Below are positions 19,326-28,528 of a DNA stretch of 64,000 nt, in pieces. The notes beneath the pieces are model-generated. The model worked only from the letters and a program-made list of their open reading frames with translations, did no database searches and was not told where the DNA came from. The position numbers were made by a program, and so were the translations under genes. Numbering within the stretch: position 1 is the first letter of the stretch; each line of letters begins with the position of its first letter. Source of the DNA: Flavivirga abyssicola (GTDB lineage Bacteria > Bacteroidota > Bacteroidia > Flavobacteriales > Flavobacteriaceae); NCBI RefSeq assembly GCF_030540775.2, contig NZ_CP141266.1, positions 3,335,001 to 3,399,000 on the forward strand, written 5' to 3'.

Positions 19326-19333
19326 CAAAGATA
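19326..19333 (-). promoter_or_regulatory. Putative -7 promoter box of the 919-aa adhesin gene
   Basis: The minus strand reads TATCTTTG, matching TAnnTTTG, 19 bases before the ATG. Between box and start lies a small hairpin, GTAGC-CTT-GCTAC. The same box occurs at the same place before the paralogue at 23769, with a different hairpin in the leader. Confidence 0.4.
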
Positions 19334-19465
19334 TTATAAATTGCGCGTTTTTAATAATCTATCCGATAAAAAGATTAAAGGGCAGTTAAACCCAAAATAA
19401 TAACGATTTATTACCTACGTATTCAATCACATTATAATGAATCTTATATGAAAGTTTTATTATTG
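19334..19465 (-). pseudogene. Decayed 3' remnant of an ABC permease gene
   Basis: Read on the minus strand, the last codons give IFLSDRLLKTRNL and a stop at 19334-19336. The intact permease at 23797 ends IFLSYRLLKKRDL and stops at the same distance from the TATCTTTG box of its adhesin neighbour. Similarity continues weakly for about 130 bases, with a stop codon and apparent indels. The fragment is therefore a relic of a segmental duplication that copied the permease tail together with the adhesin gene. Confidence 0.6.
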
Positions 19466-19586
19466 TTGTTTTTAGAATTGTTGATTTGATTATATGAAAT
19501 AATTTACGTTATTTTTCTGATTAAATGTAGTTTGCATAAGGTTTTCTAGCTGGATAACAATTATTTAATTAAATTTAAGCAAAGAA

Positions 19587-21029
19587 TTGCTTATGATTTC
19601 ATCTTGTATTAAAAATATTTTTGAATGGAAATTTTTGATGTTCTGTTTAAAATTCAACGTATGCTTTGTATTGGTATTCTTAGTTGGATGCAATAAAGAT
19701 TTAGAACTTGAAGAAGTTTCTAATTATAAAATAACTTTAATATCTGGAAATAACCAGATTGGATTTCAAAACACAACGCTATTAGAAGATATAGTGGTTA
19801 AAGTTGAAGATGAACTTGGAGCTAGTGCTTCTGGAATAGCCTTGAATGTTGAGCTTGTTTCAGAAAGTGGAGAAGTAAATAACGGTGCCTCAATAATAAC
19901 AAATGAAGAAGGTTTAGTCAGTATTTCTTGGAAACTAGGATCAAATTATAATAATATATTGAAAGTGTTTTCAGGTTCTAATCAATCTTCATCGGTTTCG
20001 GTCAGTGCAATTGCCAAGTATAAATACACTATTCCTGAGAGTGTAAATGATGGTTGGAATAGCTCCGATGTTACTGCTCTTTTACCAAATGCAAATAAAC
20101 TATATGATGGTATTGATGAAATTAGAAATGAGAACTATAAAGAAATACACTCGGTATTATTATCTGTAAATAATAATTTAGTTTTTGAAGAATATTTTGC
20201 TGGTACAAACTCTTTCGGAGAATTTATAGATTATGATAAAAACAAACCCCATGAATTGCAATCGGTTAATAAATCTTTTAGAGGAGCCATGATTGGAATA
20301 GCCATAGATAAAGGATTTATTACTAGCGATCAGGTGCCATTAAAAGATTTTTTCCCAGAATTGAGCTATTTATCACAGGGAGGAAAAGAAAACATACTTT
20401 TAGAACACTTTTTAGCTATGTCTTCTGGTTTAGAATGGAATGAAGGCACCGACTTAACCGGGTTTTATGGAACGCCTTTTGAAACGGCACATACCTATGT
20501 GCTTTCCAAAGCTTTGGAGAATACACCTGGATCTACTTTTGAGTATAACACAGGAGCGTCTTTTGTATTAAATAGAATTATGATGAATTCAATTCATGTA
20601 GGTTTTGAGGTTTTTGCTAAAGATTATTATTCTGATTTGGTTGAAAGTAGCGCATTACCTGGAACTGGAGAGCCTCTGGATTTTAGAAATACCCCGAGAG
20701 ATATGTTAAAATTAGGACAGGTATATTTAAATGATGGCAAATGGAAAGATACTCAGGTCATTTCAAAAGCCTGGATTGATGAATCTACTAAAGTGAAGTT
20801 CAATGTATCTTCAAATAGCTCTTACGGATACCAATGGTGGATAAGAAACTTTAATACGGGAGTAAATACATATAATTGTTTTTATGCAGCTGGTTTTGGA
20901 GGTCAATACATTTTTGTTATTAAAGAACTGGGGCTGGTTGCTGTTTTTACAGGAGGAAATTTTAATTCTGATATGAACATTCCTTATGAAATCATGGAAA
21001 ATTATATTCTACCAGCGTTTGTTGAGTGA
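19587..21029 (+). CDS. Lipoprotein serine hydrolase, beta-lactamase/class C-like, with N-terminal Ig-like domain
   Basis: A 480-aa predicted outer-membrane lipoprotein. An in-frame ATG at 19638 gives a compact signal ending in the lipobox FLVGC and is the likelier start. Residues about 48-145 form a bacterial Ig-like (invasin-type) domain (VEDELGASASGIALNVELVS). Residues about 155-480 are a beta-lactamase/transpeptidase-like domain with the SxxK nucleophile motif SVNK (Ser226, Lys229), a tyrosine motif YNTG (Tyr320), and a C-terminal YGYQWWIRN/GFGGQYIFV segment typical of esterases and 6-aminohexanoate-dimer-hydrolase relatives. Substrate unknown. It is probably not a true beta-lactamase. It is transcribed against the surrounding adhesin genes and converges on the 906-aa one with a 19-base gap. 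Confidence 0.78.
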   Translation: MLMISSCIKNIFEWKFLMFCLKFNVCFVLVFLVGCNKDLELEEVSNYKITLISGNNQIGFQNTTLLEDIVVKVEDELGASASGIALNVELVSESGEVNNGASIITNEEGLVSISWKLGSNYNNILKVFSGSNQSSSVSVSAIAKYKYTIPESVNDGWNSSDVTALLPNANKLYDGIDEIRNENYKEIHSVLLSVNNNLVFEEYFAGTNSFGEFIDYDKNKPHELQSVNKSFRGAMIGIAIDKGFITSDQVPLKDFFPELSYLSQGGKENILLEHFLAMSSGLEWNEGTDLTGFYGTPFETAHTYVLSKALENTPGSTFEYNTGASFVLNRIMMNSIHVGFEVFAKDYYSDLVESSALPGTGEPLDFRNTPRDMLKLGQVYLNDGKWKDTQVISKAWIDESTKVKFNVSSNSSYGYQWWIRNFNTGVNTYNCFYAAGFGGQYIFVIKELGLVAVFTGGNFNSDMNIPYEIMENYILPAFVE

Positions 21030-21048
21030 TATAGTAGTTACTTCTATT

Positions 21049-23769
21049 TTAACGTTTTAATGTAAAATGATTTTTTAATACTCTACCATCTTGTAGAGTA
21101 ACAGCAAACCAGTAATCATCAGTCGGTAGTTTTTCTCCATTGAAACGTCCATCCCAGCCTTCACCTAAGGGGTTTAGTTGTTTTATTAATTTTCCGAAAC
21201 GATTGTATATTAGAATTTTTGAGTTTGCCTGAAACATATCGGAAATGCCTAGGACTTGCCATTTGTCATGTACGCCATCGTTATTTGGAGTGAAAAATTT
21301 AGGAAATCCAATAACAGAGACTTGATCGTCTATTGCTCCACAATTATTTTCATAATCATTAACAATAACGGTATATATGCCTGGAAATACATTTTCAAAA
21401 ACAGGATTCGTTTGAAATGGTGTTTGTACACCATCATTATTTAAAAGAGCGTATTCATATAGTCCTTCTCCACTTACAGATACTGTAATGGTATTGTTTT
21501 GAGAGGCATCAACCACTTCAATAGCATTAATGGTTGCAATGTTAGATGTTTCTACGGTAATGTTTCTTGTTTTAAAACAACCATTATCATTTGTAACAGT
21601 TACGGTATAAGTGCCTGATTGATTAATCTGTATATCATAAGTATTATCTCCTGTAGACCAATTATATGTATAATTTGTAGAAGCATTATTTATAGTATCT
21701 GCATTTATGGTAATAGTTTGGGGAAATGTATTTAGACAGTAATAGGTTAATTCTTCTGTTTCAATTTCTGGTAATTGATTAACAATAAGTAAAATTTCAC
21801 TAATACCGTAGCAGTCATTAGCATTTTCAACACGGGCATAAATGGTTTGGGAATATGGTATTGTATTAGTAAAAAACGTATCTAATTTATTCTGTTCTAA
21901 AAGTGCATCTGTGTAAGATTCAAAATAAGAAGTATTTACTCCTGAAGGAAGTCCATTTACAATATCACTTTCAGCTTCGTTTAAATTAAACTCAAAAAAA
22001 CCATCTTCAATGCCATCGTCATCACAACCAGTGAGTTGGGTATTTCCAGAATTTGTCGTACTAACATCAAGTGTTAATTCAGAATTACTATAACATTTAG
22101 TTGCATTATTTACTACAGCAACATGAATAATTTGCTGGTTAATAGTATTGCTAAAATTGCTGGCGTTAATAGCATTTACTGTATTATTGATAGATGCATC
22201 TGTTGCATTTAAATAGAAAACTGTAGATAAATTAGGGTCTCCCCCTGTAAGTAAGTCATTTGCTTCATTTAAATTAAAACGAGTTAAGCCATCAACTAAA
22301 CCGTCTTCGTCACATTGAATTAATGTCGCATCATTAGCTATAGGGTTTGTGGTGTAATTTACAAAAGCTTGGCCAACCAGAGCACAATCTCCATTGTTTG
22401 GATCGATATAAACTTCATAATGTCCAGCTTCTGTTACTTCAAGATTAAAATCATTTTCGGTTAGCGTTATACCATCTTTTGTCCAGATGTAAGTTGCTCC
22501 AACTATTTCGTCAGCTATTAACTCATAAGACTTGCCATCACAAAGTAAAAGATTAACGGTACTTAATCCATTTCTAATAATATCTATTTCTGTATTAAAG
22601 AATGAAGTGATAAAAGGAGGTAATCCTTGGGAACTAGCACCTCTTAAATCAACAGCAAAGTGGTTGTAATTACATGCAATACCCACTCTATTTGGATTTT
22701 CAATAACGCCTAAAAAATATTGACCTTGTTCGTATGTAGAGCTTAAAGCTCTGTATATTTTACCATTTGGTCCTAATTGTAAGCCGCCTCTAAAAAGTTG
22801 CCTATCATCTAATGTGACTATTGAGCGTCGAATATCTGCTGCAGTTAAATCAAATTGACTTAATACAGATGTATGCGTGGTTGGATCTTCACCACCTGTA
22901 GCATCAAAATAATCATTAGAAGAGTGTACATATAATAATTGGCTATTTGGTGAGAATTCTACCCCATAAGGATACCTGCTCGTTGATGGGATTCTAATTT
23001 GGAGTTGATTAGACACAGTTCCAAGGTCAGAATCAAAATCATATAAGTATAAACCATCTCGTACATTAGCACATGCTACTTTTGTTCCATCTGGAGATAA
23101 TTTTAAATAGCCTCTGGCATCAGATATATTTATATTAAATGTAGACTTTTGGGATACGGGGTTTACACCTAAAGCGGTTACTTCAAAAGCATGAAACGTA
23201 TTAAAAACCCCAGGAGTAGTGGAACCATCCTCTGCAGCCAAAGTAAGTACCCATAGATCTTCTGAATTACAGTTTTTTAAAACGGCTGTAATTTTTTCAG
23301 AGCATTCTCTTAATAGATTACTGTTCTTGCTTACAACTTCACCTAGACCAGCATTTAAAGATATATCCACTATTGAATAATTTAACCCAAAATTGGCGCC
23401 ATCCAAATTATTGTCTACAGTAAAAATATAATAAATTGTTGGGTCTCCTGGTTTAGGGATAATTATAGCAGATTGCGTACTTGAGGCATCTCCGTACAGG
23501 TTATTTCCATTAGCCATTACTGCATGGTTTCTGTTCCATACCGTAACACCATCAGAATAAAACAATAAATTACCAAAACTATCAGATATAGACGCACAGC
23601 CTTCTCTGGTATTTAGCTGTCCGTCGTTTAATACTATTAGGGAATTAGTGTCTAAATCGAATCTTAGACCTGCATTTTCTCCGAAATACCAATTAGCGGC
23701 TTGTTTCTGGGCAAAAATGTTTGAGCATGCCAAACAACAAGCCATTATTAATAATACAATTGTTCTCAT
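21049..23769 (-). CDS. T9SS type B surface protein, propeller-like N-terminus (paralogue of 16547-19306)
   Basis: A 906-aa secreted protein with a signal peptide ending NIFAQ. It has the same architecture as the 919-aa protein: blade-like NWYFGENAGLRF, GNLLFYSDGVTVWNR and LSPDGTKVACANV units, a YIWTKDG Ig-like segment, two CDEDGLVDG/CDDDGIEDG repeats and a type B sorting domain (PKFFTPNNDGVHDKW ... GWDGRFNGE ... HFTLKR). Its start is only 27 bases from the end of the ABC permease gene on the same strand, so read-through from the ABC operon is possible, although a TATCTTTG box sits in the gap. Probably a surface adhesin. Ligand unknown. Confidence 0.82.
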   Translation of the reverse strand: MRTIVLLIMACCLACSNIFAQKQAANWYFGENAGLRFDLDTNSLIVLNDGQLNTREGCASISDSFGNLLFYSDGVTVWNRNHAVMANGNNLYGDASSTQSAIIIPKPGDPTIYYIFTVDNNLDGANFGLNYSIVDISLNAGLGEVVSKNSNLLRECSEKITAVLKNCNSEDLWVLTLAAEDGSTTPGVFNTFHAFEVTALGVNPVSQKSTFNINISDARGYLKLSPDGTKVACANVRDGLYLYDFDSDLGTVSNQLQIRIPSTSRYPYGVEFSPNSQLLYVHSSNDYFDATGGEDPTTHTSVLSQFDLTAADIRRSIVTLDDRQLFRGGLQLGPNGKIYRALSSTYEQGQYFLGVIENPNRVGIACNYNHFAVDLRGASSQGLPPFITSFFNTEIDIIRNGLSTVNLLLCDGKSYELIADEIVGATYIWTKDGITLTENDFNLEVTEAGHYEVYIDPNNGDCALVGQAFVNYTTNPIANDATLIQCDEDGLVDGLTRFNLNEANDLLTGGDPNLSTVFYLNATDASINNTVNAINASNFSNTINQQIIHVAVVNNATKCYSNSELTLDVSTTNSGNTQLTGCDDDGIEDGFFEFNLNEAESDIVNGLPSGVNTSYFESYTDALLEQNKLDTFFTNTIPYSQTIYARVENANDCYGISEILLIVNQLPEIETEELTYYCLNTFPQTITINADTINNASTNYTYNWSTGDNTYDIQINQSGTYTVTVTNDNGCFKTRNITVETSNIATINAIEVVDASQNNTITVSVSGEGLYEYALLNNDGVQTPFQTNPVFENVFPGIYTVIVNDYENNCGAIDDQVSVIGFPKFFTPNNDGVHDKWQVLGISDMFQANSKILIYNRFGKLIKQLNPLGEGWDGRFNGEKLPTDDYWFAVTLQDGRVLKNHFTLKR

Positions 23770-23788
23770 CTTTAGGAAGTAGTCCTTC

Positions 23789-23796
23789 CAAAGATA
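23789..23796 (-). promoter_or_regulatory. Putative -7 promoter box of the 906-aa adhesin gene
   Basis: Minus-strand TATCTTTG directly abuts the stop codon of the ABC permease. It is 19 bases before the adhesin ATG, the same arrangement as at 19326. The leader between them has a small AGGA/TCCT hairpin. Confidence 0.4.
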
Positions 23797-24621
23797 TCAT
23801 AAATCGCGCTTTTTTAATAATCTGTACGATAAAAAGATGAATAGAGCTGTCCAACCTATAACAATGGCTATTTCATACCCGTGTGCTCCATAGTCATATG
23901 ATAAATCAACCTTATCTGGAAATTTAGTCATTGCAATTCTTTGAAACGGTTGATCAATTAGTTTATACATTGATTTTAAAGGGAAGAAGTTTTGTATTCT
24001 TTCAGCTAAACCAGTGTCTAATTTCCAAGCCATTAGACCAAATAGTATCCACTCTACAATGTAAAGTATAAAAAGAAATGCTAAAGCAAAAGCAGATCGT
24101 TTTACAAGCATTCCAAAAAATAAACACAAACTAAAGAAACCAATTAGTTTTACAAAATAGGCTAATAAAAACTCGGTTTCCCTAAAAATTATAGAAGCTT
24201 CTGTATAACTTGAATAATAAAGTCCGATACAAAGAGAAATTAAACTTATAAGTATGGTTGAAACCAAAGAAAAGAAAACAATCGTGTAAAATTTTGAAAG
24301 GATAAATTCTTTCTTACTTAAGCCATCAATAAGGTTTTGTTTTATGGTTTTATTGCTGTACTCATTGCCAATCATACTTACTACAACAATGGCAAAAAAG
24401 AATTTAAATTGAGACGCAAAAAAAGTGGTTAAATGCCAAATTATAGGAAAATTAAAAATACCTAACTCGCCTAACTCTAAAGTAAAAAAACCAAATACAT
24501 TAATTTTTAGGGACGATAAAAGGATAACAAAAAATGGTAAAACAAATGAAACAAATATGAGTATTTTACTTGTTCTATTAAGAAGAAGTTTTTGTAATTC
24601 TAAATTTAAAAGTCGTAACAT
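23797..24621 (-). CDS. ABC-2 type transporter permease
   Basis: A 274-aa integral membrane protein with about six hydrophobic helices (starting near residues 17, 58, 102, 157, 177 and 246). Its EYSNKTIKQNLIDGLSKKEF segment after the second helix is typical of ABC-2/NatB-type permeases. It follows its ATPase partner by 19 bases on the same strand, so the two should form one exporter in the inner membrane. The substrate is not evident. Bacteroidetes pairs of this type handle drugs, lipids or ions. Its 3' end has a decayed duplicate at 19334-19465. Confidence 0.85.
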   Translation of the reverse strand: MLRLLNLELQKLLLNRTSKILIFVSFVLPFFVILLSSLKINVFGFFTLELGELGIFNFPIIWHLTTFFASQFKFFFAIVVVSMIGNEYSNKTIKQNLIDGLSKKEFILSKFYTIVFFSLVSTILISLISLCIGLYYSSYTEASIIFRETEFLLAYFVKLIGFFSLCLFFGMLVKRSAFALAFLFILYIVEWILFGLMAWKLDTGLAERIQNFFPLKSMYKLIDQPFQRIAMTKFPDKVDLSYDYGAHGYEIAIVIGWTALFIFLSYRLLKKRDL

Positions 24622-24640
24622 GTGCTGTATTTTGGTTGTA

Positions 24641-25537
24641 TTAGTTGTTGTCTGTTAATTGTAAAAATTGTTCTTCTAAACTTTCTTTACGTTGTACCAG
24701 ATGTGTGAGTATAATACCTTTTTCGAATAGGTGTTTATTAAAATCTTCAGATTCCATAGGCGTGTTTAAAAAGGCAGTTATTAAATCATCTTCCACTTTA
24801 ATATTTTTAAACGACGTATTATTTTCTAGTAAGGTTATTAACTCGTTCTGTTTATTTGTTTTTAATTCGAAAAAACCATGGCTGGAAATCATTTCATCTA
24901 CCCGCCCAGAGTATAGTTTAACACCTTTACGTAGAACAACAACATGGGAGCAAACCTTTTCAACTTCATCCAATAGATGCGATGCCAAAAGAATGGTTGT
25001 ACCTTTTGCAGCGATCTGCTTTATAATTTCTCTAATTTGGTGAATCCCTTGAGGGTCTAGTCCATTTGTTGGTTCATCTAGAATAAGAATTTCAGGATCG
25101 TTTAAAAGTGCAGATGCAATAGCTAAACGTTGTTTCATTCCTAATGAATACGTTCTAAATTTACTGTCTTTTCGTTCTAGAAGCCCCACCACTTCTAATT
25201 TTTCTTCAATTTTACTATAATCAACACCTTTAATTTTACAAACCAGCCTTAAATTTTGAGTTGCTGTCATGTATGGGTAAAAATTTGGACGTTCTATAAT
25301 AGCTCCCACTTTTTTAAGAGCATCATGGGTTGATATATTTCCATCAAACCAATGAAAATCGCCCTGTGTTTTATTTACAACATTTAAAACGATACCTAAA
25401 GTTGTGGATTTTCCACTTCCGTTAGGACCCAAAATACCATAAACGTTGCCTTTGTTTATGGTGAATGATAAATCTTTTACTGCTGTTAAATACCCAAATT
25501 TTTTAGTGAGGTTGTTAATTGTTAGTATAGACTCCAA
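24641..25537 (-). CDS. ABC transporter ATP-binding protein
   Basis: A 298-aa ATPase. Walker A is GPNGSGKST, the signature is YSLGMKQRL (an LSGGQ variant usual in ABC-2 exporters), and Walker B is ILILDEPTNGLDP with the downstream H-loop LLASHLLDEVEK. The extra C-terminal ~80 residues (FFELKTNKQNELI ... HLVQRKESLEEQFLQLT) are the regulatory tail common in this exporter class. It is the first gene of a two-gene operon with the permease at 23797. Confidence 0.93.
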   Translation of the reverse strand: MESILTINNLTKKFGYLTAVKDLSFTINKGNVYGILGPNGSGKSTTLGIVLNVVNKTQGDFHWFDGNISTHDALKKVGAIIERPNFYPYMTATQNLRLVCKIKGVDYSKIEEKLEVVGLLERKDSKFRTYSLGMKQRLAIASALLNDPEILILDEPTNGLDPQGIHQIREIIKQIAAKGTTILLASHLLDEVEKVCSHVVVLRKGVKLYSGRVDEMISSHGFFELKTNKQNELITLLENNTSFKNIKVEDDLITAFLNTPMESEDFNKHLFEKGIILTHLVQRKESLEEQFLQLTDNN

Positions 25538-25663
25538 GTTGTTAAATTTTTACTGCCTTTTGAAAACTGGCATTGGTTATTTATTATAAAGTATGACGAT
25601 AGTCGGGGTATTTTGTTACAGGCTTGTTAAATAAAAGTTTTAAATTTGAATAATTATTCAATT

Positions 25664-26740
25664 ATGCAAGATTTAAAGATATCTAAAAGAAAACCATCGT
25701 ATCCTGTAACTCCTAAATTACATGATTATTTAACCAAATATGACAGGAATACTAAAATACCTATTTTTTATGATGATTTATTGCGTTTTCAAGGCTCTAT
25801 TGTAGTTTACGATAAGGATGATAACGATACACTTTGGATTCGAGTTTATTATAATGAATTTGAAAGGGAAGAAATAGACTCCTCATTAAAAAAGGTATAT
25901 ACTATTTTGCATTCTGATGGTAATGAGGACGTATTGCCTTTTTTAAATGTTGATGCTATTGATTTTTGTACATTCGGAAATTCTAAACCTTTTAGAGTAA
26001 AGGTTAGAAATATTTTAAATGACAACTTTACTTATTTTTATATAAAAACGACCGATGCGTCTCGTATTTATGGTTTGGAACTGGAACATATGTTGTCTCC
26101 TCATAATCTTAACTTTTTGGTTTATAAAAACACACTTATTGAGGAACATATATCTGGCATCCCTGGTGATGAGTTTATAAAAAATATGTTACCTAAGTGT
26201 AGTAAACCTGAAAAGGCTCAAATAGCAAAGGAGTTTGTAAAGTTTAATGAACGGTGTATGATTAGGTTGTTAGGAGATATGCGATCTTATAATTATGTTA
26301 TTGTACCGACTCATGATTTTGACCATGTGGTTTATAAAATTAGGGCTATTGATTTTGATCAACAGTCTTATGAAGGTAAGTTTAATATTTACAGGCCTCA
26401 GTTTTTTAAAGAAAATTTAAAAATGGTAGAATTGGTTTCTGAGAGTATACAGAAATTATCTATAGATCAATACAAAACAGAAGAACGCTCTATTTTAGTA
26501 AAACGGTTGAAGAGTTTTTCTGAAAGGATAAATAAATTGTTAGATTGTATGCAGAATGACGTTATTTCTAAAGAAGAAAACGTAAACTTATTAAAGTCTA
26601 CAATTTTTGAATATACTCATGATGTGAATTTTAAGCGCAGTAAAAATATGGGAGAGATACTTAGATATGCGTTAGAGTTTTTAACCCGTAATTATGAAAA
26701 TATAAAATTAGAGAATTTAAGATCTTATGATGAGGATTGA
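25664..26740 (+). CDS. Conserved hypothetical protein (358 aa)
   Basis: I do not recognise this protein. It is soluble, with no signal peptide or membrane helix, and rich in charged and aromatic residues. The first half looks beta-rich (GSIVVYDKDDNDTLWIRVYY, FRVKVRNILNDNFTYFYIKT). The second half is helical with a possible coiled coil near residues 255-300. An RAIDFDQQSYEG segment near residue 235 resembles a kinase-like DxD turn but no other kinase motif is convincing. Translation could begin at an upstream TTG (25646), but the ATG at 25664 is favoured. The gene is alone, divergent from the ABC operon. Confidence 0.6.
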   Translation: MQDLKISKRKPSYPVTPKLHDYLTKYDRNTKIPIFYDDLLRFQGSIVVYDKDDNDTLWIRVYYNEFEREEIDSSLKKVYTILHSDGNEDVLPFLNVDAIDFCTFGNSKPFRVKVRNILNDNFTYFYIKTTDASRIYGLELEHMLSPHNLNFLVYKNTLIEEHISGIPGDEFIKNMLPKCSKPEKAQIAKEFVKFNERCMIRLLGDMRSYNYVIVPTHDFDHVVYKIRAIDFDQQSYEGKFNIYRPQFFKENLKMVELVSESIQKLSIDQYKTEERSILVKRLKSFSERINKLLDCMQNDVISKEENVNLLKSTIFEYTHDVNFKRSKNMGEILRYALEFLTRNYENIKLENLRSYDED

Positions 26741-26808
26741 TATCAATTAATATGAGTTCGATATAAAATTTATAAAAAAATAGACAAAAGTTTAATAAAA
26801 TAAAGCTT

Positions 26809-26908
26809 GTCACCTTGAGCGTAGTCGAAAGGTTTTAAAAATTCAGTTGTTTTAATTAGGTTTCGACTTTAGTTTATACTGAGTGTAGCCGAAGTACTCA
26901 ACCTGACA
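26809..26908. repeat. Intergenic inverted repeat with GTCA..TTGAG ends
   Basis: The left end GTCACCTTGAGCGTAGTC and the right end, read in reverse complement as TGTCAGGTTGAGTACTTC, are related inverted arms around internal TCGAAA/TTTCGA segments. This GTCA-TTGAG-GTCGAA type of palindromic repeat is widespread between flavobacterial genes. It lies between two convergent genes and may contribute to termination. The rest of the gap shows nothing. Confidence 0.5.
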
Positions 26909-26973
26909 CTTGAATATAATTAACTGATTTTCATTTAAATAAAACTGAAGTTGTATCGGATTAACGTTAATTA

Positions 26974-27486
26974 TTAATTCCAGTTCTCATCAAAGTCTAA
27001 ATTATTGTAATCATCAACATCAATACCATCTTCAAATTCATCAAGATCATCATCGGTATCTGCTTCAAATAATTTATCAGGAGCTTCATCTGGTACTTGA
27101 CCTTGAACAAACATTAAATTAGGATAATCTGCGCCTTTAGCTTCTTCAACAATTTCAGCTAATTCAACATAGAAAGTCCACATGCTTAAAAAGTCGTATA
27201 TGTAAATCATTTTTGGCTGTACTTCATGTACAACGCTACTAATTTCTGTTTCGTTCATTAAACGAGCAGAGTTATCTTCACTTAAATCGAACAACGAAAT
27301 TTCTTCACCTTGATTCCATTGGTCATCACTTAAATAAAAAGAGGCCATTTCTGTTCCGTCAAATCCAAAGGATTGAGTAATGATATTATGTAAATCTTCA
27401 AGAGAGTCCGTTTCGCGAATTTCTAAATCGCGAAAAATATCATCTTCGGTATCATTATCTAAAATAACTCTAAATCTGTAAATCAT
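26974..27486 (-). CDS. PRiA4 ORF3-like / IS1096 passenger TnpR-like family protein
   Basis: A 170-aa protein with the layout of the plasmid pRiA4b ORF-3-like family: MIYRFRVILD at the start, a LEDLHNIITQSFGFDGTEMASFYL segment, and DFLSMWTFYVELAEI. The C-terminal 40 residues are almost all Asp and Glu. Function is not established. The name comes from mobile-element passengers, but chromosomal copies are common in Bacteroidetes, so no mobility is implied. A TACCTTTG box on the minus strand (27491-27498) ends only a few bases before the ATG, suggesting an almost leaderless mRNA. Confidence 0.72.
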   Translation of the reverse strand: MIYRFRVILDNDTEDDIFRDLEIRETDSLEDLHNIITQSFGFDGTEMASFYLSDDQWNQGEEISLFDLSEDNSARLMNETEISSVVHEVQPKMIYIYDFLSMWTFYVELAEIVEEAKGADYPNLMFVQGQVPDEAPDKLFEADTDDDLDEFEDGIDVDDYNNLDFDENWN

Positions 27487-27511
27487 GTTGCAAAGGTATG
27501 TTTTTTTTGAA

Positions 27512-28528
27512 TTATTTGGAAAAACGATGCATAGTAAAAGTCATGGCGCTTAATAAGAAAAAAGCGCCTATTTGATGTGCTACACCTAACCAAACGGGAA
27601 CCTGTAATAATATAGTAAACACACCTAACAAAAACTGAATACATAAAATGATTAGCAAAATATTTATTCCTTTAGACTGATATATTGTGAGGTTTAGTTT
27701 TTTTGATTTTTTCCAAATTAATAAAATAAATAAAACCACAATGTATGCTAAGATTCTATGAACAAATTGAACCCCACTTTTTCCTTCTATGAAGTTTTTA
27801 TATAGTGGACTTTGTTCTATATAAACGGTTTGATGCATAAATTTACCTTCACTCATCATAGGCCAATGGTTATGTATAAAGCCAGCATCTAATCCAGCGA
27901 CAAAAGCACCGTATATAATTTGAAGCAATAGAACGGCTAAACTTAACCGAATGAGGTTTCTAAATGCGATATTGATGTCTTTTTTATGTGGAAATATTAA
28001 GTCTAGGGCTACCCAAAAAGTATAAGCAAACGTTATAAAAGCGGTTGTTAAATGTGCTGCTAAGCGGTAATGACTAACATCTGGGTTGTCTACCAAGCCA
28101 CTTTTAACCATATACCAGCCTAAAAAACCTTGAAAGGCTCCAAGACAGAGCAGAATGATAGATTTTTTAATTGTGGCTTTTGATAATTGTTTTTTTATTA
28201 AAAAGTATAAAAATGGAATAAAAAATACGAGCCCGATAAACCTACCAATAACACGATGTAGCCACTCCCAAAAATAAATATCTTTAAAATCTTGAAGCGT
28301 AAATTGATTATTTAATTTTTGATATTCTGGGTATTGTTTATACAAGTTAAAAGCTTCTTGCCATTCAACATCATTCATTGGCGGAATCGTTCCGGAAATA
28401 AGTTTATAGTTAGATATAGATAATCCTGAATGGGTTAGCCTTGTAATACCTCCAACAACTACCATAATAAAAATAAGCAGGCATCCGGTAAGTAGCCAAT
28501 AAATAACTTTTTTATGATCTTTTTTCAT
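27512..28528 (-). CDS. ctaA: Heme A synthase (COX15/CtaA family)
   Basis: A 338-aa inner-membrane protein with about eight transmembrane helices that oxidises heme O to heme A for cytochrome aa3-type oxidases. The opening VVVGGITRLTHSGLS is diagnostic. Heme-ligand histidines are seen in EWLHRVIGR, HYRLAAHL, FVHRILAY and VAHQIGAF. Length fits the COX15 type (about 340 aa) rather than the shorter Bacillus CtaA. It stands apart from other oxidase genes here. Confidence 0.93.
   Translation of the reverse strand: MKKDHKKVIYWLLTGCLLIFIMVVVGGITRLTHSGLSISNYKLISGTIPPMNDVEWQEAFNLYKQYPEYQKLNNQFTLQDFKDIYFWEWLHRVIGRFIGLVFFIPFLYFLIKKQLSKATIKKSIILLCLGAFQGFLGWYMVKSGLVDNPDVSHYRLAAHLTTAFITFAYTFWVALDLIFPHKKDINIAFRNLIRLSLAVLLLQIIYGAFVAGLDAGFIHNHWPMMSEGKFMHQTVYIEQSPLYKNFIEGKSGVQFVHRILAYIVVLFILLIWKKSKKLNLTIYQSKGINILLIILCIQFLLGVFTILLQVPVWLGVAHQIGAFFLLSAMTFTMHRFSK

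Noticed and set aside
19549-19563. GGATAACAATT, resembling part of a lac operator
   Set aside because: A chance match in AT-rich DNA. No LacI-type regulator or sugar operon is nearby and the sequence is not a dyad.
26974-27486. A mobile-element gene because of the IS1096/pRiA4 family name
   Set aside because: No inverted repeats, transposase or composition change surround it, and the family is common on chromosomes.
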